Shown piece after piece: positions 46,579 through 54,641 of a stretch of DNA of 64,000 nt (position 1 is the first letter of the stretch; each line of letters begins with the position of its first letter). Source of the stretch: Paraburkholderia graminis C4D1M (GTDB taxonomy: Bacteria > Pseudomonadota > Gammaproteobacteria > Burkholderiales > Burkholderiaceae); the NCBI RefSeq assembly GCF_000172415.1, contig NZ_ABLD01000007.1, positions 245,179 to 309,178 of the forward strand, read 5' to 3'. The translations under genes were made by a program, and so were the position numbers. The notes beneath the pieces are model-generated. The model was not told the origin of the DNA. It did not search any database and saw only the letters and a list, made by a program, of their open reading frames with translations.

Positions 46579-47343
46579 ATGCATACATCACTCAAATCAT
46601 TCGTTGGCAACGCTAAACGTGTAGCTGGCTCCGCACTCGTCGCAGGGGCGCTGCTTCTGACCGGCTGCGCTTCGGGCATCGCCGCCACGACGCAGACCAG
46701 CGCCGTCCCGCATGTTCGCGCCGACGTCATCTACGTGTATTCGTTCGGCGCCACGCCCGACCAGGTGAAATCGGACAGCGGCGGCATCGCGCAGAAAATC
46801 GGAGCGGCGATGACGGGCGAATCGTCGGAGCAAAAGCAGCTTCAGACCGCGAGCGATACTCGTGAACAGGTCGCCGACGAAATCGTGCGCGAACTGCAAA
46901 CGCTCGGACTGCGCGCGGTGCGCGTGGACGGTCCTGCACCGATGAACGAAAACGCGCTCGTCGTCGAAGGCAGCTTCCAGACAATCGACGAAGGCAAGCG
47001 CCGCCGTCGCGTGCTGATCGGGCTTGGCGCCGGCAAGAGCGAAGTGAGCGCGTCGATCCAGATCCTGTACAAGCCCGCCGCCGGCACGCCGATCGAACTG
47101 CAAAGCTTTTCCGCCAACGCCGATAGCGGTCACATGCCCGGCATCGCGGAAACCGCTGGCGTCGGCGCCGCTGCTGCGCATGTTGCAACCGCAGCAGCGA
47201 CAGGCACGGCGCTGCATGGCGCGTCCGAGGCGAAACAGGGCGGCATGAGCGGCGACGCGAAAAAGCTCGGCGATTCGATCGCGAAGCAGATTGCGGCGGT
47301 AAGCACGGCCAACGGATGGATGTCGGCCACACATATCGACTAA
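46579..47343 (+). CDS. DUF4410-type lipoprotein
   Basis: A 254-residue lipoprotein from ATG 46579. The lipobox is LLTGCAS. The body has features recalled for DUF4410 proteins: VIYVYSFGAT, a long polar region, LVVEGSFQTIDEGKRRRR, then VLIGLGAGKSEVSASIQI. The C-terminal part contains an Ala-rich segment (GVGAAAAHVATAAATG) that could be a short hydrophobic hairpin. Its function is unknown; related proteins are outer-membrane lipoproteins. It has no clear operon partner, lying 175 bases after the kinase gene. Confidence 0.78.
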   Translation: MHTSLKSFVGNAKRVAGSALVAGALLLTGCASGIAATTQTSAVPHVRADVIYVYSFGATPDQVKSDSGGIAQKIGAAMTGESSEQKQLQTASDTREQVADEIVRELQTLGLRAVRVDGPAPMNENALVVEGSFQTIDEGKRRRRVLIGLGAGKSEVSASIQILYKPAAGTPIELQSFSANADSGHMPGIAETAGVGAAAAHVATAAATGTALHGASEAKQGGMSGDAKKLGDSIAKQIAAVSTANGWMSATHID

Positions 47344-47353
47344 CGCCAGTCTC

Positions 47354-48736
47354 CTACAACCGCGCCGCCGCATCCCGCAACGCCGTCCTCAACCCTTCCT
47401 CGACGACCGGATGATAGAAAGGCATCCCGAGCATATCGTCGACCGTCGCCTGCATTTGCAAGCTCCACGCGAGCAGATGACCGATGTGTTCCGCGGCCGG
47501 GCCGAACCATTCCGCGCCGACGAAGCGCCGCGTCGCGCGATCGATGTACACCCTCGCCCGTCCGTGATTCTTCAGCATGACGCGGCTGCGCCCCTGGTCT
47601 TCGAAGCTCACTTCGCCCGCGACGAAACTATCCGGCGCGAGATCGCGATGCCGTGCCCCGACCATCGCGATCTGCGGATCGGAGAAAACGATGGCGAGCG
47701 GCGCGCGCCTCACCAGCGGCACGACATCGGGATAAAGCGCGGCATTGCGTCCGGCGGCGCGGCCTTCGTCGGCGGCTTCGTGCAGGAGCGGCAGAATCCC
47801 GTTCGCGTCGCCCGCAATGAAGACCGGGTGGGCGCCCACTTGCAGCGTGTCGCGGTCGAAGCGCGGCACGCCGTGCGCATCCAGTTCGAGCGATGTGTTT
47901 TCGAGGCCGAGTTGTGCAACGTTCGGGCGTCGCCCGGTCGCTGCGAGGACGTACTCATACGTGTCCTCGACATAGCTTCCGTCGGCCCGCGCATAGCGAA
48001 TCCGCACGCCGCCCTCGACTGCCGCCGCGGCTTCGAGCGTACCCTGCGGCTCGAAGTGAAACGCTGCGGCAAACGTCGCGCGCGCTTCCGCCACGATCAC
48101 GGGGTCCGTCAGCGGACCCACGCCGCCGCGCGCGCCAAACACGCTCACCTTCACTCCGAGGCGCGCCAGCGCCTGACCGAGTTCCAGACCGATCACGCCC
48201 GGGCCCACCACGGCCACGCTGCGCGGCAGCGTCTGCCATGCAAACACATCGTCGTTCACGATAACGCGCTCGCCGACGCCACGAAGAATCTCGGGGACGA
48301 CAGGCGTCGAACCCGTCGCGATCACCACGCTCGCCGCATGCACGAGCGTATCGCTGCCGACCTGCAACAGCCGGTCGTCGATGAAGCGCACGTGGCCGAT
48401 CAGCCGGTCCGCTTCCGGCAACGCGTGCACGCCGTCCACGACGAAGCCGACGAAGCGGTCACGCTCGCTGCGCACGCGCTGCATGACCGCCTTGCCGTCT
48501 ATCCGCACTCCATCGACATGAACGCCAAACGGTTCCGCGTGGCTCGCGGCGTGCGCGGCTTCCGCCGCCGCGATCAGCAGCTTCGACGGCATGCACCCCA
48601 CTCGCGCACACGTCGTGCCGTATTCACCGCCTTCGATGATCACGGCCTTGCGGCCTTCGGCTTTCGCGCTGCGGTAAGCCGACAGCCCGGCCGTGCCTGC
48701 GCCGATTACGGCGACGTCTGTATGAATGGTGCGCAT
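47354..48736 (-). CDS. Dihydrolipoyl dehydrogenase-like pyridine nucleotide-disulfide oxidoreductase
   Basis: A 460-residue flavoprotein. FAD binding is seen in VIGAGTAGLSA, the redox pair as Cys43 and Cys48 in TTCARVGCMPSKLL, NAD binding in VVGPGVIGLELGQAL, a second FAD contact in VFIAGDANGILP, and the C-terminal base in HPVVEEGL. It is the gene after the AhpD-like gene on the same strand (41-base gap). AhpD proteins receive electrons from lipoyl protein and lipoamide dehydrogenase, so the two could form a peroxide- or lipoyl-linked reductase pair (inference). It is unlinked to any 2-oxoacid dehydrogenase genes. Confidence 0.9.
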   Translation of the reverse strand: MRTIHTDVAVIGAGTAGLSAYRSAKAEGRKAVIIEGGEYGTTCARVGCMPSKLLIAAAEAAHAASHAEPFGVHVDGVRIDGKAVMQRVRSERDRFVGFVVDGVHALPEADRLIGHVRFIDDRLLQVGSDTLVHAASVVIATGSTPVVPEILRGVGERVIVNDDVFAWQTLPRSVAVVGPGVIGLELGQALARLGVKVSVFGARGGVGPLTDPVIVAEARATFAAAFHFEPQGTLEAAAAVEGGVRIRYARADGSYVEDTYEYVLAATGRRPNVAQLGLENTSLELDAHGVPRFDRDTLQVGAHPVFIAGDANGILPLLHEAADEGRAAGRNAALYPDVVPLVRRAPLAIVFSDPQIAMVGARHRDLAPDSFVAGEVSFEDQGRSRVMLKNHGRARVYIDRATRRFVGAEWFGPAAEHIGHLLAWSLQMQATVDDMLGMPFYHPVVEEGLRTALRDAAARL

Positions 48737-48777
48737 GACAGTCTCTCCTGTCGAAACTTGAGTGCCGCAGTTGCGGG

Positions 48778-49314
48778 TTACTTGACTGCGGGGAAGTCGA
48801 TCGTCGTGTCGTTCACGCGATTCACGAGATTCGTGAACGTAATCGACGCGATGGCCAGGTTGATTTCGATGATCTGGCGGTCCGTGTAGCCGGCCGCGCG
48901 CACTGCATCGAGCGCGGCCTCGGGCACCGTGCCGCGCGTACCGACCAGCGTTTGCACAAACGTCACCAGCGCGTCGCGCTTCGCGTCGCCGGTTGCAACG
49001 CCGGCACGCACCTGCTTCATGTCGTCGCTCGACAGACCGGCCAGCTTGCCCTTCAACGTATGCGCGGCCACACAGTAGTCACAGCCCACGTGCTCGCTGA
49101 CGGCCAGCTTGATGACTTCGATGTCCGCCTTGCCGAGCGTGCCGGCATCCACGGCTGCATCGAATGCGAGCGCCGCGCTGAGCGCTTCGGGGCTGTGCGT
49201 GCCGATGGTCGCGTAGGCGTTGGGCACCTTGCCGACGGCCTTCTTGATCTTCGCGAACACTTCGGCGGCTGCGCCAGTTGCTTCTTCGGGGCGAATGGTG
49301 GTCAGACGGGACAT
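48778..49314 (-). CDS. Carboxymuconolactone decarboxylase / AhpD-like protein
   Basis: A 178-residue all-helical protein. The AhpD redox motif is present: Cys78-x-x-Cys81 and His85 in EHVGCDYCVAAHTL, with Glu74 upstream. This supports peroxidase-type thiol chemistry rather than lactone decarboxylation. It is divergent from an AraC regulator and upstream of a lipoamide-dehydrogenase-like gene. A good GGAAGGAG site precedes the ATG. Confidence 0.9.
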   Translation of the reverse strand: MSRLTTIRPEEATGAAAEVFAKIKKAVGKVPNAYATIGTHSPEALSAALAFDAAVDAGTLGKADIEVIKLAVSEHVGCDYCVAAHTLKGKLAGLSSDDMKQVRAGVATGDAKRDALVTFVQTLVGTRGTVPEAALDAVRAAGYTDRQIIEINLAIASITFTNLVNRVNDTTIDFPAVK

Positions 49315-49444
49315 GATTGACTCCTTCCTTCAGGTTGGCGGTTGAAACTGCTTAGCCATGTCGTATGGCATGGGAGTCAGTGTAGGGATGCGCGGCGAGT
49401 TCTTTAATGCCATACTTTCGCAACTTCATGCTCAAACGTCTCAT

Positions 49445-50428
49445 ATGGAACTGCTCGACCGATTGCTCTCGCTGATGCCGGTGACTGGACGGCTCGATGT
49501 GCGCTGCCACTTCGGCTCGCCGTGGCGCCTCGACCATCCCCAATCGAACGAGTGGGAGTTTCCGTATCACGTGCTGTTGCGCGGCGAGGCTGTCATCGAA
49601 AGCGCTGCGGGAACGAAAGGCGAACCGGCGCTGCGCATGAAAGCCGGCGACATCGTGCTATTTCCATCGGGCAGCGCTCATACGTTGCACGACGGCAGCG
49701 GCAGTCCGCCGCGACCGGCGCGCGAGCAACAGAAGGACGGATTGACCATCGTCACGAACGGCAAAGTACGCGAAGGCGCCGATGTGCTGTGCGGGCGCTT
49801 CGTGCTGCCGGCCGTGCCGCAGCAACTGATGCGCGATCATCTGCCGGGACGTTTGCTGGTAAGCAGCGTGAACGCGGACACCGGCGACGGAGCGGCGCGC
49901 GACGCTGCGTTCGCCGCAAGCCGGCTCGCGCGAGTCATCGAATTAATGCGTGAGGAAGCGTTCGAGCAGCAGCCGGGCAGCGCGACGGTCGTGAATCAGC
50001 TTTCGGGCGCTTTGTTCGCGCTGACGCTGCGCTGCGCGTCCACTACCGACGAAGCGCCGCGCGGCCTGCTTGCGCTTGCGCAGCGTCAGCGCCTGCAACC
50101 GGCTCTCGCGGCCATGTTCGACGAACCGGGGAAGCCGTGGACGCTGCCGACGCTCGCCGAACTCTGTCACATGTCGCGCGCTACGTTCGCCCGTCATTTC
50201 GACGAAGCGATCGGCCGTTCGGCGAGCGACGTGCTCACGGACATCCGCATGGCGATCGCCGGACGCAAGCTGGCGCAAACGGGCATGTCTGTCGCCGAGA
50301 TCGGTGAGGCTGTGGGGTATCAATCGGAAGCCGCATTTCAGCGCGTTTTCAAACGGCAGGTCGGCATGACGCCAGCGAAGTGGCGTGCGCGTTCGTCGCG
50401 AAACGAGGTCGGAGAAGCAGGTCTGTAA
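49445..50428 (+). CDS. AraC-family regulator with cupin sensor domain
   Basis: A 327-residue regulator from ATG 49445 (MELLDRLLSLMPVTGRLDVRCH is the usual family start). The N-terminal cupin_6 domain includes WEFPYHVLLRGEA and GDIVLFPSGSAH, and the C-terminal AraC double HTH includes LAELCHMSRATFARHF and VAEIGEAVGYQSEAAFQRVFKR. The frame extends upstream to 49358. It is divergent from the AhpD-like/reductase pair across about 130 bases and is the probable regulator of that pair, responding to electrophile or redox stress as related proteins do (inference). Confidence 0.9.
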   Translation: MELLDRLLSLMPVTGRLDVRCHFGSPWRLDHPQSNEWEFPYHVLLRGEAVIESAAGTKGEPALRMKAGDIVLFPSGSAHTLHDGSGSPPRPAREQQKDGLTIVTNGKVREGADVLCGRFVLPAVPQQLMRDHLPGRLLVSSVNADTGDGAARDAAFAASRLARVIELMREEAFEQQPGSATVVNQLSGALFALTLRCASTTDEAPRGLLALAQRQRLQPALAAMFDEPGKPWTLPTLAELCHMSRATFARHFDEAIGRSASDVLTDIRMAIAGRKLAQTGMSVAEIGEAVGYQSEAAFQRVFKRQVGMTPAKWRARSSRNEVGEAGL

Positions 50429-50470
50429 CGCAGGTCTGTAAAGCAAGCGAATCCGCATATCGCAAGCGCC

Positions 50471-50486
50471 TGGCGCAGTATTTGCA
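50471..50486 (+). promoter_or_regulatory. Sigma54 (-24/-12) promoter candidate of the activator gene
   Basis: TGGCGCAGTATTTGCA has GG and GC ten bases apart with the correct TTGCA. It lies 58 bases before the start of the activator gene, which suggests autoactivation. A GC-rich hairpin (50506-50511 with 50520-50525) follows in the leader. Confidence 0.55.
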
Positions 50487-50543
50487 TTCTGTCGCACCTG
50501 CACGACCCCGGCAGAACGACCGGGGCCCGACCAGGAGGAGACA

Positions 50544-52517
50544 ATGCGCGATGACATGTATCACGCCGCAACCCCAATCGCCACGCGCGAGGCTTGCTGG
50601 CTTACGCCGTCGATTCAGAAGTCCCATGAACGCTCGGAGGTATTCGGTCTGAGCGAGTCCATGCGCCCCGATTACGACGTGCTGCCCGCCGGCGAACTCG
50701 CGATGAAGCTCGAGCAGAACCGCATCCTCTGCGCGCACGCCACGCCGGTGATGGAAACGCTGCATGAGCAGATTGTGAACACCCAGAGCATGATCGTGCT
50801 GACCGACGCCGAAGGTCTGATCCTTCATTCCATCGGCGACGACGACTTTTTGCGGCGTGCCGAGAAAGTCGCACTGCGGCCGGGCGCGAACTGGGCGGAG
50901 AGCCGGCAAGGCACCAATGCAATCGGCACGGCGCTGGCTGAACGCAGCGCGACTGTCGTGCACGGCGAGCAGCACTATCTCGCGGCGAACCGGTTTCTGA
51001 CCTGTTCGAGCGTGCCGATTCTCGATCCGTATGGCGATCTCATCGGCGTGCTCGACGTCACGGGCGATCATCGCAGCTATCACCAGCACACCATGGCGCT
51101 CGCGAAGATGTCCGTGCAGATGATCGAGAATCATCTGTTCGCCAACACGTTCCGCGAGACCTTGCAGATCGCCTTTCATGGCCGCCCCGAGTTCCTCGGC
51201 ACGTTGATGGAAGGCATCGCCGCGTTCACCTGCGACGGCCGCTTTCTGTCCGCGAATCGCAGCGCGCAATTCCAGCTCGGGCTGCCGCTTGCAGGGTTGC
51301 GCGCGCATACGCTGTCGTCGCTGTTCGGGCTCACGAGCGCGCAGTTGATCGACCGTCTGCGCATGCATCGCGACCGGCATCTGTCGCTGAACCTGAGCAA
51401 CGGCGCGGTGGTCTGCGCCAACGTGCAATTCCGCCGCACGACGCTCGCCGACGAGCCCGCTCGCTTTCATACGTCGAACGAAGCGGCGGCGGGCAAGCGC
51501 AACGAGCCAGGCGCGCCGCCCGCGAATCCGCTATCGACGCTGAGCCAGCTCGACACCGGCGATCCGCGGATCGCGGCGGTCATCACGAAGGTGCGCAAGG
51601 TGATCGGCAAGAACATCCCGATCCTGATCACCGGCGAGACGGGCACCGGCAAGGAACTGCTCGCGCAGGCCATCCACAACGATTCGCCCCGGCGCGCGGC
51701 GCCTTTCGTCGCGGTGAACTGCGCGTCGATACCGGAAACGTTGATCGAGTCGGAACTGTTCGGCTATGAAGAAGGCGCGTTCACCGGCGCGCGCCGCAAA
51801 GGCGCTGTCGGCAAACTGCTGCAAGCCAACGGCGGCACGCTTTTTCTCGATGAAATCGGCGACATGCCGTACCCGTTGCAAGTGCGCCTGTTACGCGTGC
51901 TGCAGGAGCGTCTCGTGAACCCGCTCGGCTCCGCCAAGTCGATTCCCGTCGATGTCGCGATCATTTGCGCGACCCATCGCGATCTGCGCGAAATGATCGC
52001 GCAGAGCCGCTTTCGCGAGGATTTGTACTACCGGCTCAATGGACTGGTCGTCAAATTGCCGCCGCTGCGCGAACGCACCGATTTGTCGGCGGTGATCAAG
52101 AAGATGCTCGATTGCGCGTCGGCCGAGAACGCCGGCGACCAGCCGCTCAGCATCGCCGGCGACGTGATGACGCTCTTCGAGCAATGCGCGTGGCCCGGCA
52201 ACTTTCGCCAGCTCGGCAATCTGCTGCGCACCGCGGCCGTGATGGTGGATGCCGACGGCGAAATTCGCCGCGAGCATCTGCCGGACGACTTCTTCGACGA
52301 TCTGCGCGCCGCGCGGCCATCGTCCACGCATGCAGCGGATGCGTTGCCGCTGCCCAGCGGGCGTCTGCACGACGTCGCCGCGAGCGTGATCGCGAATGCG
52401 CTCGCGCAGCATGGCGGCAACGTGTCGGCCGCGGCTCGCACGCTCGGTATCTCGCGTAACACGATCTATCGCAAGCTGCCGGCGCACGGCGCGAACAATA
52501 GCGAAGACGCCGCGTGA
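50544..52517 (+). CDS. Sigma54-dependent Fis-family activator (AcoR-like)
   Basis: A 657-residue enhancer-binding protein. A GAF-type sensor covers residues about 60-210 (VLTDAEGLILHSIGDDDF, GTNAIGTAL, LTCSSVPILDPYG). A PAS-like segment follows, then the AAA domain has Walker A GETGTGKE, GAFTGA (the sigma54 contact loop) and LFLDEIGDMP. A Fis HTH ends the protein (AARTLGISRNTIYRKL). AcoR relatives activate acetoin and alcohol catabolism genes and PQQ alcohol dehydrogenases. An ideal AGGAGGAG site precedes ATG 50544. It lies immediately upstream of pqqA, with sigma54-type promoters at both pqqA and the dehydrogenase, so these are its likely targets (inference). Confidence 0.93.
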   Translation: MRDDMYHAATPIATREACWLTPSIQKSHERSEVFGLSESMRPDYDVLPAGELAMKLEQNRILCAHATPVMETLHEQIVNTQSMIVLTDAEGLILHSIGDDDFLRRAEKVALRPGANWAESRQGTNAIGTALAERSATVVHGEQHYLAANRFLTCSSVPILDPYGDLIGVLDVTGDHRSYHQHTMALAKMSVQMIENHLFANTFRETLQIAFHGRPEFLGTLMEGIAAFTCDGRFLSANRSAQFQLGLPLAGLRAHTLSSLFGLTSAQLIDRLRMHRDRHLSLNLSNGAVVCANVQFRRTTLADEPARFHTSNEAAAGKRNEPGAPPANPLSTLSQLDTGDPRIAAVITKVRKVIGKNIPILITGETGTGKELLAQAIHNDSPRRAAPFVAVNCASIPETLIESELFGYEEGAFTGARRKGAVGKLLQANGGTLFLDEIGDMPYPLQVRLLRVLQERLVNPLGSAKSIPVDVAIICATHRDLREMIAQSRFREDLYYRLNGLVVKLPPLRERTDLSAVIKKMLDCASAENAGDQPLSIAGDVMTLFEQCAWPGNFRQLGNLLRTAAVMVDADGEIRREHLPDDFFDDLRAARPSSTHAADALPLPSGRLHDVAASVIANALAQHGGNVSAAARTLGISRNTIYRKLPAHGANNSEDAA

Positions 52518-52527
52518 ATCGCGCGCA

Positions 52528-52548
52528 TTGCACTGCTCTGTTGTGCAA
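52528..52548. promoter_or_regulatory. Inverted repeat upstream of pqqA, activator-site candidate
   Basis: TTGCAC and GTGCAA are separated by nine bases at 52528-52548, about 95 bases upstream of the -24 element, a distance suitable for an enhancer-binding protein. A TGTTGCAC-type half-site is also present at 56616-56622, upstream of the dehydrogenase promoter. Confidence 0.45.
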
Positions 52549-52633
52549 CACGAGTGTGCCGGAATTGAACAGCGCTCGGGCATCGGCGGCTTGCTCGCGC
52601 TTTACGTGGGCTGCAAGCACATATCGATAAGTT

Positions 52634-52649
52634 CGGCATGGACCTTGCG
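52634..52649 (+). promoter_or_regulatory. Sigma54 promoter candidate of pqqA
   Basis: CGGCATGGACCTTGCG has GG at 52635-52636 and GC at 52647-52648, ten bases apart. It is about 67 bases before the pqqA ATG and downstream of the inverted repeat at 52528. Confidence 0.6.
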
Positions 52650-52714
52650 TTTGAGCACGGGACCGCTTCACCGATGCGGTTTTTTAATCAAACGTCCTAT
52701 CCAAGGAGACAGCC

Positions 52715-52789
52715 ATGCAGTGGACTACCCCCGCCTACACCGATCTGCGTTTCGGTTTCGAAGTCACGATGTATATCGCCACACGCTGA
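52715..52789 (+). CDS. pqqA: PqqA precursor peptide of the cofactor PQQ
   Basis: A 24-residue peptide ending in TR. The Glu and Tyr that are crosslinked to make PQQ are present in FEVTMY (Glu16, Tyr20), with the usual three-residue spacing. The ribosome site CAAGGAG lies eight bases before the ATG. It is too short for usual gene finders. PqqE with PqqD joins the two side chains, then PqqB/F/C complete the cofactor. Here pqqD is the next gene, and pqqB, pqqC and pqqE are not seen in this window, so they must lie elsewhere in the genome. Confidence 0.93.
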   Translation: MQWTTPAYTDLRFGFEVTMYIATR

Positions 52790-52873
52790 AGCAAGCATGA
52801 AGCGCCGCCGCGCGCGTCACTGAACGTGTCGAGCGCGGCGGCCTGCCACAACGGACAAAAAGGCGTGCCTCGT

Positions 52874-53155
52874 ATGACCGCTCAGAATATTGAACGCTGC
52901 ATCGGTCCGAGGCCGAATTTGCGCCCGCACTTTCGCCTGCAACGGGAAGTCGCCGAAGACGGCTATGTGCTGCTCTCGCCGCAAGGCGTCATCAGATTGA
53001 ATCCGAGCGCAGGCGAAATTTTGAGCCGCTGCGACGGCAAGCGCGAACTCGATGACATCATCGGCGAGCTCGAGGCTATGTTCAACGCGTCGGATCTCGC
53101 CACGGACGTTTACCGTTTCATCGAACATGCGCGGCAGCGCGGCTGGGTGGAGTGA
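52874..53155 (+). CDS. pqqD: PqqD peptide chaperone for PQQ biosynthesis
   Basis: A 93-residue protein that binds PqqA and presents it to the radical-SAM enzyme PqqE. It has the family core RPHFRLQREVAEDGYVLLSPQG, LNPSAGEILSRCDGKREL and DVYRFIEHARQRGWVE. ATG 52874 matches family length; a GTG at 52826 would add 16 residues and was not chosen. It lies 84 bases after pqqA, probably in the same transcript, and is followed by a terminator. Confidence 0.9.
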   Translation: MTAQNIERCIGPRPNLRPHFRLQREVAEDGYVLLSPQGVIRLNPSAGEILSRCDGKRELDDIIGELEAMFNASDLATDVYRFIEHARQRGWVE

Positions 53156-53198
53156 TTTGCGGTTGCGTGCCGAATGGCGTTATTGACGCACACGCATG

Positions 53199-53250
53199 AA
53201 GCGCCCGGCGTTTCTCCGTTGCTCGGAAGAACCGCCGGGCGCTTTCTTTC
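53199..53250 (+). terminator. Terminator of the pqqA-pqqD unit
   Basis: AAGCGCCCGGCG (53199-53210) pairs perfectly with CGCCGGGCGCTT (53233-53244), followed by TCTTTC. It lies 43 bases after the pqqD stop. Confidence 0.75.
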
Positions 53251-53298
53251 GTTGCCGAAGTTTGCGCTTGCGCGTTGGCTTTTCAGCGCTTCACGACG

Positions 53299-54549
53299 CT
53301 ATTGCGAAGTGCCTGCACTGAGCGAGCTACCCGCGTTCAACGGTTTCGACGAAGCCCTCGCGCTCTCATCCGTCAACTTCGTCTTTCCAGCGCTGTAGCC
53401 GTTCGAATACAGCAGAAACGCCATGATGTCCGCGTAATCCTGCGGCTTCATCTTGCCCGGACGGTCCGCCGGCATGTTGTTCGCCATGTATCCATAAACA
53501 CCGCCGATGGTCAGCTTCGCATTCGAGGTCGGCGCGAACGACGGGCCGCGCAACGCCGGCGCGTTCAATCCTTGCAGCTCGGGACCGTGGCACTTCGCGC
53601 ACGCGCTCGAGTACAGCGTCTTGCCATGCGCGACCTGCGCGCGATCGAAAGCCGGCGCGTCCGCGGGCACGGCTGCATCGACCTTGATGAAATGGCCGCG
53701 CTCGATCTCACGGCCGCCGGCTCGCATGATCGGCGATTTAACGTCGGCACGCCGAGGACCGTCGCGATAGAGAAACGCCGCTGCGTCGGGCGCACTCGCC
53801 TGCGTCATGCGCGGCAACGTCCAGCCGCGCGTCAACGCGGCGAGCCTGCCGTCGGACTCCATCTTGCGCAACGCGGCGTCGATACGCGGCTGCAACGCCG
53901 CACCGTTTTTGCCGAACGCAAATACCAGGTGCCAGTCCGCATACGCCGAAGCGGCTTGCGCGATATGAAAGCTCCGCCCAGGATGCGTGTTCGTATAAGC
54001 GACGACAGCCGGATACCAGACGATCGCGCGCTGCGCATGTCCGCTTGCGACGGCATCGACGGTAAGCTCGGCTGTGTTCTGCAGATCGAGCTTCACATTG
54101 GGCTGTTGCACGGCGATCAACTGCGCGGGGCTCGCATAAGTGGCCGCGACGATTTCCGCGCCGCCCGCATGCGCCGCGGATTCCTGCATCGTCACGCTCA
54201 CGTAACCCGAGCGCAGATAGGCACGCGAGAAAACGAGCTTGCTGCCGGAGCCGTCCGCGATATCCGAGCGCGGGAAGCCGGCGATCGCATCGCACTTGCG
54301 CGCGAGCGCCTTGTCGAGTTCCTTCAGCGACACGCCGTCGTCGTCGCTGCTCGCGAAGCCGCCTGGCGTGAGCGTAAAGGCGATGCCCGCGGTGCGAAAC
54401 GCTTCGCGCGTCACGGCCTCGTCGAGTGCCGTCGACGGACTGCCTGGAAACGTGCAGACGCGCACGCCCGCGCTCGCGTGGCCGGGCATCAGCGCGCCGC
54501 TTGCGAGCAACGCGCCGGCGAGAGCAAATGAGTTGAGTCGAGTCTTCAT
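53299..54549 (-). CDS. Periplasmic binding-protein domain fused to c-type cytochrome (XoxJ/XoxG-like fusion)
   Basis: A 416-residue exported protein. After a signal peptide (MKTRLNSFALAGAL to HASAG), about 250 residues form a type II solute-binding fold (RVCTFPGSPSTAL, FAFGKNGAALQPRIDAAL), like the MoxJ/XoxJ partners of PQQ dehydrogenases. The last 110 residues are a cytochrome c with haem motif CAKCH and axial Met in YMANNMPADRPGKM. In most organisms the two functions are on separate proteins (XoxJ and XoxG, or ExaB). The gene is downstream of the PQQ dehydrogenase on the same strand (92-base gap), so it is probably its electron acceptor and assembly partner (inference). Confidence 0.85.
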   Translation of the reverse strand: MKTRLNSFALAGALLASGALMPGHASAGVRVCTFPGSPSTALDEAVTREAFRTAGIAFTLTPGGFASSDDDGVSLKELDKALARKCDAIAGFPRSDIADGSGSKLVFSRAYLRSGYVSVTMQESAAHAGGAEIVAATYASPAQLIAVQQPNVKLDLQNTAELTVDAVASGHAQRAIVWYPAVVAYTNTHPGRSFHIAQAASAYADWHLVFAFGKNGAALQPRIDAALRKMESDGRLAALTRGWTLPRMTQASAPDAAAFLYRDGPRRADVKSPIMRAGGREIERGHFIKVDAAVPADAPAFDRAQVAHGKTLYSSACAKCHGPELQGLNAPALRGPSFAPTSNAKLTIGGVYGYMANNMPADRPGKMKPQDYADIMAFLLYSNGYSAGKTKLTDESARASSKPLNAGSSLSAGTSQ

Positions 54550-54641
54550 GGTCTTGCTTCCGGAAAGAAGCGGCGCCGCCGCAGCCAGGTTGCTCGAGCG
54601 AATGCGCATCGGGCAGGACCGGCGCCGGCGCCGCGTGGGCA

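Noticed and set aside
53174..53398. 74-codon plus-strand frame after pqqD
   Set aside because: It contains the pqqD terminator hairpin and overlaps the 3' end of the cytochrome fusion gene; no ribosome site.
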